NCBI GenBank assembly: GCA_038143535.1
Contig: JAYQMD010000001.1
Location: forward strand, 806,001 to 870,000
Source: UBA7446 sp038143535
GTDB lineage: Bacteria > Bacteroidota > Bacteroidia > Flavobacteriales > Flavobacteriaceae
Length of the DNA stretch: 64,000 nt
Direction of reading: 5' to 3'
Shown here in pieces: positions 17,458 through 24,886 of the stretch (position 1 is its first letter; every line of letters begins with the position of its first letter). The position numbers and the translations under genes are program-made. The notes under the pieces are model-generated. The model worked only from the letters and a program-made list of their open reading frames with translations. It was not told the DNA's origin and ran no database searches.

Positions 17458-18288
17458 CTATTGGGCTTGTGTGGTGGGTTTTCGATACGGTTGAAAAGGT
17501 TGGGATAGCAAACTTCCAACCCTGCTGTTTTCATCCTCATTAGGAAAAACATCTACGCCGTAAATGATACGTGCTGCATCTAAATTCTTGTATGTGCCGA
17601 ACAAGCGATCCCAAATCGCAAAAATATTACCGAAGTTGCTATCCGTATAGGGCAACACATGATGGTGGTGCACCTTGTGCATATGCGGTGTGACCAGCAC
17701 ATAGCTGAGCCATTGGTCTAGTCGGGTAGGCAAATTGATATTGGCGTGATTGAACTGGCTTAAAACCACCGATAATGATTGATACAACATAACCACACCA
17801 ATGGGGGTACCCAATATAAAAACAGCCACTAGTGTAAATGAAAAACGAACCAAACTTTCAAGGGGATGGTGGCGGTTTGCCGTCGTGGTATCTACATGAT
17901 GATCGGAATGATGCACCAAGTGCACCATCCACAGCGGCTTTATTTTGTGCTCGACCAAATGTGCCAAATAGGCACCAATAAAATCCAAGAGCAGCACTCC
18001 CAAAACCACATAAAGCCAGAGGGGCAATTCGACAATATGCAACAAACCAAATCCGTTAGCCTGTGTCCAGTCGGCGGTATTCAACAGTAAAAAAGCCAAA
18101 AAGAAATTCACCAAAACCGAAGTTGCCGTAAAAAAGAAATTAGGCAACGCATGACGCCATTTCTTGTAGGTTAATTTTCTCGTGGGCACGAGCCCTTCAA
18201 TCAACCAAAAAAGGGTTATACCTCCAACCAATATGATGCTGCGGTGCAGCGAGGGAATATTTTCAAAGTATTGGATTAGGTTTTCCAT
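17458..18288 (-). CDS. Sterol desaturase / fatty acid hydroxylase family membrane protein
   Basis: An integral membrane di-iron oxygenase-type protein of 276 residues. Four or more hydrophobic segments are visible (about residues 17-35, 48-72, 88-112, 155-175). The histidine clusters that bind iron are present: HLVEH, HLVHHSDHHVD with a following NRHHPLE, and HMHKVHHHH near residue 205. Members hydroxylate or desaturate sterols, carotenoids or fatty acyl chains; the substrate here is not determinable. A TATATTTG box at 18293-18300 ends only four bases before the ATG. The 46-residue gene upstream is 23 bases away, so it may also be read as part of that transcript. Confidence 0.85.
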   Translation of the reverse strand: MENLIQYFENIPSLHRSIILVGGITLFWLIEGLVPTRKLTYKKWRHALPNFFFTATSVLVNFFLAFLLLNTADWTQANGFGLLHIVELPLWLYVVLGVLLLDFIGAYLAHLVEHKIKPLWMVHLVHHSDHHVDTTTANRHHPLESLVRFSFTLVAVFILGTPIGVVMLYQSLSVVLSQFNHANINLPTRLDQWLSYVLVTPHMHKVHHHHVLPYTDSNFGNIFAIWDRLFGTYKNLDAARIIYGVDVFPNEDENSRVGSLLSQPFQPYRKPTTQAQ

Positions 18289-18292
18289 GATC

Positions 18293-18300
18293 CAAATATA
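18293..18300 (-). promoter_or_regulatory. -7 box TATATTTG abutting the sterol desaturase start
   Basis: An exact TAnnTTTG match on the minus strand, four bases before the ATG (18286-18288). If used, transcription would begin at or within the start codon region, giving a leaderless message. No -33 TTG is seen, so a chance match remains possible. Confidence 0.35.
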
Positions 18301-18311
18301 TTGATTTTATG

Positions 18312-18452
18312 CTACTGACCGTTTAACATGCGCTGTACAGTTTCAAGGGTCGTCATCAATTTAATCTTTTGTACCGCATCTTTAAACTGTCTCTTTTCAA
18401 GACGTGTTTGAAGTGTTTCTACGAGTTCGGCTATGGTTTGTTGTTCATTCAT
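18312..18452 (-). CDS. Small hypothetical protein (46 aa), coupled to the plug-like lipoprotein
   Basis: A short alpha-helical, charged protein (MNEQQTIAELVETLQTRLEK then a KKIK-like basic middle and an RMLNGQ end). No family is recognised. I place the start at ATG 18450-18452, which overlaps the final codons and stop of the upstream lipoprotein by eight bases, an arrangement that suggests translational coupling. A longer in-frame version starting at 18518 would overlap the lipoprotein by 74 bases and is less likely. The heptad-like spacing of hydrophobics hints at a helical hairpin or coiled coil. Confidence 0.5.
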   Translation of the reverse strand: MNEQQTIAELVETLQTRLEKRQFKDAVQKIKLMTTLETVQRMLNGQ

Positions 18453-18681
18453 CTTTTGTAATGATTTCAATAACTCCGTGTTTTCCTTTTTGCCCGTATT
18501 TGGCAATTGCTTTTTCATCTTTGATTACACTAATACTTGCTATCGAGGAAGGAGATATGGTGTCTATGGTGCTTACCACAACGCCATCCAGCACATACAG
18601 GGGTGCAGGTTTGTCGTAGTGTTTTCCCTTAACACAACCTAAGAACAGAGCAATAATTAAAAAATAAAATGCTTTTTTCAT
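18445..18681 (-). CDS. Mini TonB-plug-like lipoprotein (78 aa)
   Basis: A 78-residue predicted lipoprotein with the signal MKKAFYFLIIALFLGC and a lipidated Cys16. The mature part reads PLYVLDGVVV...SIASISVIKDEKAIAKYG...GVIEIITK. This is the core of the TonB-dependent receptor plug domain as found in SusC-like receptors (VLDGV, then SI-V-KD-A---YG, then GVI-I-TK). No barrel follows: the frame stops at TGA 18445-18447. Plug-like domains also occur fused to M56/BlaR1 peptidases and other proteins in Bacteroidota, but this one stands alone. The role is unknown; a decoy, a chaperone or a gene fragment that acquired independence are all possible. Confidence 0.65.
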   Translation of the reverse strand: MKKAFYFLIIALFLGCVKGKHYDKPAPLYVLDGVVVSTIDTISPSSIASISVIKDEKAIAKYGQKGKHGVIEIITKDE

Positions 18682-18713
18682 CACTATAAATGTAAAACAA
18701 TATCTAATATCAG

Positions 18714-18741
18714 TTGATTTTAAAGCAAGTTTGTACTTTTA
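18714..18741 (+). promoter_or_regulatory. Promoter for the acyl-CoA carboxylase gene
   Basis: TTG at 18714-18716, a 17-base spacer and TACTTTTA at 18734-18741 fit the flavobacterial TTG-N17-23-TAnnTTTG layout with one mismatch at the last base. The ATG lies 16 bases downstream of the -7 box. Confidence 0.55.
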
Positions 18742-18757
18742 CAGGGATTTATACTAC

Positions 18758-20359
18758 ATGAGACCATTTAAATCTGCCATAAAAACAAGCAAAGCGAGTT
18801 ACAAGCAAAACTACTCCGAGATGGAAAAGCTTGTAGGGGAATTGCACCAACAGCTAAAAAACAGCCAAACACAAGGCACGGAAGCTTCCATTGCACGTGC
18901 GCGGAAGCGAGGAAAGTTTTTGGCGCGTGAGCGCATTGCCTTACTGTTAGACAAAGACAGTCCGTTTTTGGAGTTGATGCCGTTGGCAGGTCTTACTCAC
19001 GAAGGAGGTTTTGGTCCGGGCGGTACGACCGTTGCTGGAATTGGCTATGTAAACAAACGCCTGTGTTTAATCAATGCAAACTTGGGTACTCGCAAAGGCG
19101 GTGCCGTAGACTATGCAACCAGTCTAAAGGTGTTGCGCTTAGGTGAAATCGCATTAGAAAACAAATTACCCACGATCAATTTGGTAGAAAGTGGTGGTGC
19201 CAACCTGCCCGATCAAGACCGTGTCTTCAACAACTACGGTGCTTCGTTCAGAGAAATGTCCAGACGTTCCAAATTGGGAATTCCAACCATATCAGTTGTT
19301 TTTGGTAATGCCACAGCTGGCGGTGCCTATGTCCCCGGTATGTCGGACTATACCATCATGCAAAAAGATGCTGCAAAAGTATTTTTAGCAGGACCTCCCT
19401 TAGTGAAAATGGCTACCAACGAGATTGCCAAGGATGAAGAACTTGGTGGAGCCAATATGCATAGCCGTATTTCGGGAGTTGCAGATTTTTTAGCCGAGGA
19501 TGAGCAAGATGCCATCACCATTGCAAGAGACGTGGTCAAAACCTTGAAACCCGCAAAACCCTACGCAGCACCACACAAGCCCGTTGTGCCACCGCGATAC
19601 AGTGCAGATGAACTGTTGGGTATCGTACCTGCAAACCTCAAAAAAGCCATAGACATCAGAGAAGTATTGATCCGCATTGTTGATAATTCTGAGTTTACCG
19701 AGTTTAAAACCAACTACGGCATTACCATGGTGTGCTGTTGGGCCAACATCAATGGCTACCCCGTAGGCATCATTGCCAACAACGGAGTTATTTTTGCCGA
19801 GTCTGCACAAAAAGCCACGCAGTTTATACAGCTGGCAAACAAATCCAACACCCCTCTATTGTTTGTTCACAATACCACCGGTTTTATGGTGGGCAAACAA
19901 TATGAGCAAAAAGGTATGATTAACAGTGGTGCGCAACTGATACATGCTGTTTCTGGCAGCACCGTACCACATATCAGCTTGCTGATTGGCAATTCCTATG
20001 GCGCTGGAAACTACGCTATGTGCGGTCGCTCGTTTCAACCCCGTTTTTTGTTTTCCTACCCCAACGTGCAATCTGGTGTAATGGGAGCAGAACAATTAGC
20101 AGGTGTAATGGAAATTGTGAGACGTCAGTCTGCAGCATCGCTTAATAAAAAAGTGGATGAAAAAGCATTAAAGCATGCCAAAGATGCCATGTATCAAGAT
20201 GCCAAGCAAAAGGCAAGTGTATGGCATGCTACTTCAGAACTTTGGGACGATGGCGTAATTGATCCACGAGATACACGCAAGTACCTAAGCCTGTGTTTGG
20301 CTACCGTCTACAACCACAACATTGAAGGCAGTGATGCCTTTGGAGAGTTTCGCATGTAA
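18758..20359 (+). CDS. Acyl-CoA carboxylase, carboxyltransferase (beta) subunit
   Basis: This is the carboxyltransferase subunit of a biotin-dependent acyl-CoA carboxylase, most like 3-methylcrotonyl-CoA carboxylase beta (leucine breakdown). The 533 residues carry two crotonase-like halves. The N-half shows LVESGGANLPDQDRVF and FGNATAGGAYVPGMSDY. The C-half shows TGFMVGKQYEQKGMI and GNSYGAGNYAMCGRSF, whose glycine-rich oxyanion hole is typical of the MccB type. ATG 18758 is preferred over an in-frame upstream start at 18731 because the promoter box covers that stretch. The biotin-carrying alpha subunit is not adjacent, so the assignment to methylcrotonyl-CoA rests on sequence resemblance alone. 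Confidence 0.88.
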   Translation: MRPFKSAIKTSKASYKQNYSEMEKLVGELHQQLKNSQTQGTEASIARARKRGKFLARERIALLLDKDSPFLELMPLAGLTHEGGFGPGGTTVAGIGYVNKRLCLINANLGTRKGGAVDYATSLKVLRLGEIALENKLPTINLVESGGANLPDQDRVFNNYGASFREMSRRSKLGIPTISVVFGNATAGGAYVPGMSDYTIMQKDAAKVFLAGPPLVKMATNEIAKDEELGGANMHSRISGVADFLAEDEQDAITIARDVVKTLKPAKPYAAPHKPVVPPRYSADELLGIVPANLKKAIDIREVLIRIVDNSEFTEFKTNYGITMVCCWANINGYPVGIIANNGVIFAESAQKATQFIQLANKSNTPLLFVHNTTGFMVGKQYEQKGMINSGAQLIHAVSGSTVPHISLLIGNSYGAGNYAMCGRSFQPRFLFSYPNVQSGVMGAEQLAGVMEIVRRQSAASLNKKVDEKALKHAKDAMYQDAKQKASVWHATSELWDDGVIDPRDTRKYLSLCLATVYNHNIEGSDAFGEFRM

Positions 20360-20360
20360 T

Positions 20361-21482
20361 TTACGCTAACGCTTTTTGGTACATTTCTTCGTATGCTGGA
20401 ACAATTTGGTGGACGTCAAAACGACATGCATACGCATATGCTTGGTGCTTAAACAAGGTTAGTTTTTCCTTATCAGACAAGAGTGCTACAGCGTGTTTTG
20501 CCATGGCATCCACATCGCCAACAGCAGTTAGATAACCTGTTTCTCCGTGAATATTTACTTCCGGCAGTCCACCGGTGTTGGTGGAAATAACAGGCGTGGC
20601 AGCGGCCATGGCCTCCAAAGCAGCCAATCCAAAACTTTCGGTTTGCGAGGGCAATAACAACAGGTCAGAGAAACATAAAATCTTACTTACCTCGTTTGTC
20701 TTTCCATAAAAAATAACATCCTCCCAAACATCCAACTCACGGCAGCGGTTTTCAGCAGCCAAGCGGTCTGGACCATCGCCCACCATCAATAGTTTGGCAG
20801 GCATATGTTCCCGTACCTTTGCAAACGTTTCAATGACGTCTAACACACGTTTTACAGGTCTAAAATTACTTACATGCGTAAGTATGACCTCATCTGCAGT
20901 CGCAACAGCTCCGCACTCGCAATTTAAGCGAATATTATCATAACGCGAGATGTTGATAAAATTAGGCACTACATGAATTTCTTTGTGCACATCAAACAAG
21001 TTAAAGGTATCGCTGCGCAAATCTTTGGAAACAGCTGTTACCATATCTGAATTATTGATGCTAAAGGTAACAGCAGGTTTGTAGAACGGATGGCTCCCTA
21101 CCAAGGTAATATCCGACCCGTGAAGGGTGGTTACCAATGGAATGTCAATACCGTTTTCTTTAAGCATTTGCTTGGCCATATAGGCTGCATAGGCGTGTGG
21201 AATGGCATAGTGCACATGTAATAATTCTATCTCATGCAACTTCACCATTTCTACGAGCATACTAGAGAGTGCCAATTCATAGGGTTGAAAATGGAACAGC
21301 GGATAGCGTGGTACATGAACCTCATGAAAGTGGATATTCCCTGCAATAGACTGTAAACGCACGGGCTGTTTATAGCTTACAAAATGTACCTCATGGCCCC
21401 TGTCGGCCAAAGAGATGCCCAATTCGGTAGCCACTACCCCACTACCACCATAGGTTGGGTAACAAACAATCGCTATTTTCAT
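20361..21482 (-). CDS. bshA: N-acetyl-alpha-D-glucosaminyl L-malate synthase
   Basis: BshA joins UDP-GlcNAc and L-malate, the first step of bacillithiol synthesis, in the cytoplasm. The 373 residues have the GT4 (GT-B) fold. The N-terminus MKIAIVCYPTYGGSGVVATE is the BshA signature. The middle has LHGSDITLVG and VSNFRPVKR, and the donor-site segment reads SQTESFGLAALEAMA, with the GT4 EX7E pattern. The gene has its own well-formed promoter at 21528-21557. It ends two bases from the convergent carboxylase gene. Bacillithiol is known from several Bacteroidota, which fits the inferred host. Confidence 0.93.
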   Translation of the reverse strand: MKIAIVCYPTYGGSGVVATELGISLADRGHEVHFVSYKQPVRLQSIAGNIHFHEVHVPRYPLFHFQPYELALSSMLVEMVKLHEIELLHVHYAIPHAYAAYMAKQMLKENGIDIPLVTTLHGSDITLVGSHPFYKPAVTFSINNSDMVTAVSKDLRSDTFNLFDVHKEIHVVPNFINISRYDNIRLNCECGAVATADEVILTHVSNFRPVKRVLDVIETFAKVREHMPAKLLMVGDGPDRLAAENRCRELDVWEDVIFYGKTNEVSKILCFSDLLLLPSQTESFGLAALEAMAAATPVISTNTGGLPEVNIHGETGYLTAVGDVDAMAKHAVALLSDKEKLTLFKHQAYAYACRFDVHQIVPAYEEMYQKALA

Positions 21483-21527
21483 ATTAGAAATGATTTACGG
21501 GACAGGGTTTCTTTAACAAGCATTACA

Positions 21528-21557
21528 CAAAAGTATTGGTAATACTTTGAAGCACAA
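21528..21557 (-). promoter_or_regulatory. bshA promoter
   Basis: Read on the minus strand: TTG (21555-21557), a 19-base spacer, TACTTTTG (21528-21535). This is an exact fit to TTG-N17-23-TAnnTTTG. The bshA ATG lies 45 bases downstream of the -7 box. Confidence 0.7.
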
Positions 21558-21561
21558 AATA

Positions 21562-23160
21562 TCAGTCAAAAGCTTCTAGGGCAACGGGTAATTCACCCAC
21601 TGCATCAATTTTTCCAAATAATATTTGGGCTGCAGCCTTGACAAATGCCCGCTCCTGTTGGTGTGCCAATAACACACTTGAACAGCTGCTCAAATTTGAT
21701 AACTGTCGTATAACGTAGGGTTTTGCAAATACCACTACATGCACATTTTGGTGTTTTAGCAATTTAGTTAACAGCCCAAGTTTTTCTGTTGACAGGTACT
21801 GTTTTGCCCATGGTGTAGCCGTATCTGCATAAATGCCTACAACCAAAGTTTCGCTTGAACTTATGTCATCGGCTGCATGGGGAGAAAGTTGACGTACCGC
21901 AGCGTATTGGCGCAAAGCGTTTAAAAAGGTATTGTCGTTCTGTTTACCAAGGGCAACAAATGCCACCTTTGTTTTTGACTTAATGGGGAAAGCCTTACTG
22001 TGGTGTGCCAAGACAAGGCTTTGCTTGGCTATTTGTTGGACTAAGTAGCGGTCAACAGATGTAAAGGGCAAGATTTCATAAAAGCCTTTTTTTGTTTGCT
22101 TTAAGGCAAGTTGGTATTTGGCTGCAAGAATTTTCTTGACCGATTTTTCCAATCGTGTTGGTGTAATAGCACCAGACAAGTAATGGGATTTTATATTGGC
22201 AATGGAGCTTGATAGGTTTTCGGGAATGAGTAATACATCTGCTCCTGCCATAAAGGCCTGTAGTGCAGGTTGGTCAACGCTATCGGATATGCCCTTCATA
22301 TTGAGGGCATCTGTGAAAATAAGTCCCTTAAAACCCATTTTATCTTGCAACAAATCGCTCACCACTAAAGAAGAAGTAGAAACGGGAATGCTGTCATTTG
22401 CTGTCAATGCAGGAACGGCCAAATGTCCCACCATAATACCCTTGAGCTTGTTGTCAATCAGATGCTGGAATGGCAATACGTCTATGCTGTCTAATGCTTT
22501 GCTACTGCGATTGATGAGCGGAAGTGCGGTATGTGAATCTTGAACTGCTGCCCCATGACCGGGAAAGTGTTTGGCAACCGCCCAAATACCTGCTGCCTGT
22601 ACCCCTTCCATAAACGCAGCACCCTGTTCCGCCACTTTACTGGGTTCATCGCCAAAAGATCGCACGCCAATAATGGGATTTTTGGATTCGCTATTGACAT
22701 CTACAACGGGGGCGAAAGTAATATGCACCCCCATGCTACGCTTGCGTGCACCCAATCTTTTGCCCAAGGCATAAATCAAATCGCTGTGTGGCAATGCACC
22801 TAGCGTCATGGCGTATGGATAAGCGGGTAAATCTGTTAGGCGCATGGCCATGCCCCACTCTGCATCGGCGCCAATAAGTAAGGGAACCGAAGCTTGATTT
22901 TGATAGGTACGCGTGTCGCGCAATTGTTGTTTGCTGGTGCCCTTAGAAAACAAGACACCGCCAATGTGTTGTATTTGAATCTTTTTGCTGGTAGCCATCC
23001 TTTTGGAAGCATTCCCATCGGGATAAGCCATGACCATAAAAAGCTGCCCGATTTTTTGATCGAGGGTCATTTGGGAATAAAGGCTATCTACCCATGCTTG
23101 TTGGGATTGTGCGTAAACTAGTGTTGCCGCAAAAAAAATCGTGAATATAAAGCGAAACAT
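21562..23160 (-). CDS. GH3 beta-N-acetylhexosaminidase-like exported protein
   Basis: A 532-residue exported glycoside hydrolase family 3 protein, probably a beta-N-acetylglucosaminidase acting on peptidoglycan fragments or chitin-like sugars. A signal peptide (residues 1-17, ending VYAQ) is followed by the GH3 (alpha/beta)8 barrel. The barrel shows GQLFMVMAYP, LIGADAEWGMAMR, the NagZ-type KHFPGHGAAVQDSHTALP loop with catalytic His, and the nucleophile region LIFTDALNMKGI near residue 280. The C-terminal ~170 residues resemble the GH3 second domain, whereas single-domain NagZ proteins lack it. No beta-lactamase-like C-domain is present. Regulation is not evident. Confidence 0.88.
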   Translation of the reverse strand: MFRFIFTIFFAATLVYAQSQQAWVDSLYSQMTLDQKIGQLFMVMAYPDGNASKRMATSKKIQIQHIGGVLFSKGTSKQQLRDTRTYQNQASVPLLIGADAEWGMAMRLTDLPAYPYAMTLGALPHSDLIYALGKRLGARKRSMGVHITFAPVVDVNSESKNPIIGVRSFGDEPSKVAEQGAAFMEGVQAAGIWAVAKHFPGHGAAVQDSHTALPLINRSSKALDSIDVLPFQHLIDNKLKGIMVGHLAVPALTANDSIPVSTSSLVVSDLLQDKMGFKGLIFTDALNMKGISDSVDQPALQAFMAGADVLLIPENLSSSIANIKSHYLSGAITPTRLEKSVKKILAAKYQLALKQTKKGFYEILPFTSVDRYLVQQIAKQSLVLAHHSKAFPIKSKTKVAFVALGKQNDNTFLNALRQYAAVRQLSPHAADDISSSETLVVGIYADTATPWAKQYLSTEKLGLLTKLLKHQNVHVVVFAKPYVIRQLSNLSSCSSVLLAHQQERAFVKAAAQILFGKIDAVGELPVALEAFD

Positions 23161-23174
23161 ACCTTAAAGGTAAA

Positions 23175-23657
23175 TTAAAAGTAGCGTGCATGCCAACTTT
23201 GGTGAGCAGGGACTTCCCATTGCGTCAAAAATTCTTCTTTGTTTACCACCAAATTATTGAAGACGATGGTGTTTTCCGTAACCGCTTTACTTTTGACCAT
23301 TTTCTTAAAATCCATTAATGGCTTGTAGGTAATATACGCTCCTTGCTTAAAGCTGACATTCATCTTGTCCAAAAGAGTAACTCCGTAAGTCGCTTCAATT
23401 TCTTGTATGATTTTTACCGACGCATCTATTGAACAACCCGTAGCTTCTTGTTGGCTTTCGTCGAGTGCAATAACAATAAAACGATTATAGGGTATGCTAA
23501 CCCCAGCGTTTAGGGATGCGCCATGTGCCGTCCATTGGGTTAGAAAGGCATTTATTGTTGTAGTAATTTTGTCACACTCTTCGGCAGTAAAAGGACGACT
23601 GGCTGGATAAATCCATACACGCGCTTCATCGGATAATGCCTCAAAGGGTACTAGCAT
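23175..23657 (-). CDS. Conserved hypothetical protein of Bacteroidota
   Basis: A 160-residue soluble protein with no signal peptide. It resembles a small family found in Flavobacteriia, sometimes labelled an ABC-transporter ATPase in databases, but no Walker motif is visible here and that label should not be trusted. Recognisable blocks are VWIYPASRPFT near the start, IPYNRFIVIALDES in the middle and TIVFNNLVVNKEEF near the end. It lies one base from the preceding CCG protein gene, so it is probably the last gene of the run mlaD, Fe-S protein, HAD, CCG, this gene. The function is unknown. Confidence 0.65.
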   Translation of the reverse strand: MLVPFEALSDEARVWIYPASRPFTAEECDKITTTINAFLTQWTAHGASLNAGVSIPYNRFIVIALDESQQEATGCSIDASVKIIQEIEATYGVTLLDKMNVSFKQGAYITYKPLMDFKKMVKSKAVTENTIVFNNLVVNKEEFLTQWEVPAHQSWHARYF

Positions 23658-23658
23658 A

Positions 23659-24453
23659 TTATAAGTCTTCGGCTTGTTGCATAAGTTCAGCGATGTCCAT
23701 TACCACAATGGAACCTTCCTTTTCTTTGTTCTTAACCCCATCGGTCATCATTGTATTACAAAAAGGGCAACCTGCAGCAATGATGTCTGGTTTGGTCTCC
23801 AAGGCCTGCTCTGTGCGTTCAATATTGATTTCTTTGTTACCCGCTTCCGCATCTTTGAACATCTGCGCGCCACCAGCGCCACAGCAAAGCCCTTTGGCCT
23901 TGCAACTTTTCATTTCAATCAACTCGCCTTCTAACTTGGTCAAAACAGCTCTAGGCGCTTCGTATTCGTTATTGGCACGTCCTAGATAACAGGGGTCGTG
24001 AAAGGTAATTCGCTTGCCTTTGAATTGACCGCCTTCAACCCTAAGCTTGCCTTCGTCCAGCAATTGTTTAAGGAATTGGGTGTGGTGCACCACTTCGTAG
24101 TGCCCGCCCAAACCTGGATATTCATTCTTCAAGGTATTAAAGCAGTGCGGACAGGCCGTAACTATCTTTTTTACTTCATAGCCATTGAGGATCTCAATAT
24201 TGATCATGGCTTGCATTTGAAACAAAAACTCGTTACCGGCACGCTTGGCAGGATCGCCCGTACAACTTTCTTCTGGTCCAAGTACAGCAAAAGAAATTTC
24301 GGCTTTTAGTAGTAACTTGACAAAAGCCTTGGTTATTTTCTTTGCACGGTCGTCGAAACTTCCAGCACAACCCACCCAAAAAAGCACTTCAGGCTGTTTG
24401 CCTTGGGCTGCTAATTCGGCCATGGTTGGTATGTTAGTCGTGTTGTCCATCAT
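23659..24453 (-). CDS. CCG-domain (heterodisulfide reductase subunit B-like) protein
   Basis: A soluble protein with two cysteine-rich CCG-type domains, as in heterodisulfide reductase subunit B, glycolate oxidase GlcF and LutA. The visible motifs are VGCAGSFDDRA, CPHCFNTLKNEYP, HDPCYLG, CCGAGGAQMF and GCPFCNTMM, so the CX(n)CCGX(n)CXXC signature is complete. These motifs bind an unusual iron-sulfur cluster and handle thiol/disulfide or quinone-linked electron transfer. Its likely partner is the membrane Fe-S protein encoded upstream in the same run. The start is placed at ATG 24451-24453 (a second ATG follows immediately), overlapping the HAD gene by 20 bases. Confidence 0.85.
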   Translation of the reverse strand: MMDNTTNIPTMAELAAQGKQPEVLFWVGCAGSFDDRAKKITKAFVKLLLKAEISFAVLGPEESCTGDPAKRAGNEFLFQMQAMINIEILNGYEVKKIVTACPHCFNTLKNEYPGLGGHYEVVHHTQFLKQLLDEGKLRVEGGQFKGKRITFHDPCYLGRANNEYEAPRAVLTKLEGELIEMKSCKAKGLCCGAGGAQMFKDAEAGNKEINIERTEQALETKPDIIAAGCPFCNTMMTDGVKNKEKEGSIVVMDIAELMQQAEDL

Positions 24454-24886
24454 CAAAAACCTCAATGGTCACTTCTTTTTCTACTAAATCGGTGAATTTA
24501 CCGTTATAACGTGTTGCCTTAACCAAGTGGTTGTCTACCCAGTGATAGTTTCCACCACGGGGCTTGCCCATAAGCAAAGAGTGATATTTAAATCCGTGCT
24601 TGTTTAACCAGTCTTCGGTTACTTTGCGGTGGTTTTCAGTTCTTGAGGTGAAAAAACAAATCATGTGACCTTCGTCATACCATTTATTTAGTGTTTCTAG
24701 TGCATCGGGATACAATTCGGCTGTAGCCATACGCTCTGGCTCCTCATTGGGAATGTCATCACAGATGGTACCATCAATATCAATCAGGTAGTTTTTTACC
24801 CCTTCAGGGAGTACCGGACTAATATGTTCCCCGCCTTCTAGTTTTTCTTGCAACAATTGCTCTACTTCTTCTTTGTTCATGTTCAT
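24434..24886 (-). CDS. HAD-superfamily phosphatase-like protein
   Basis: A 150-residue cytoplasmic protein of the HAD superfamily. The motif I nucleophile reads YLIDIDGTICDD near residue 35, and motif II is CFFTSRTENHR near residue 77. A lysine (MGKPRGG) and a late acidic region supply the remaining motifs. Flavobacterial homologues are often named phosphoheptose isomerase, which the HAD motifs do not support. It overlaps the upstream Fe-S gene by ATGA and the downstream CCG gene by 20 bases, so the three are translationally coupled. The substrate is unknown. Confidence 0.78.
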   Translation of the reverse strand: MNMNKEEVEQLLQEKLEGGEHISPVLPEGVKNYLIDIDGTICDDIPNEEPERMATAELYPDALETLNKWYDEGHMICFFTSRTENHRKVTEDWLNKHGFKYHSLLMGKPRGGNYHWVDNHLVKATRYNGKFTDLVEKEVTIEVFDDGQHD

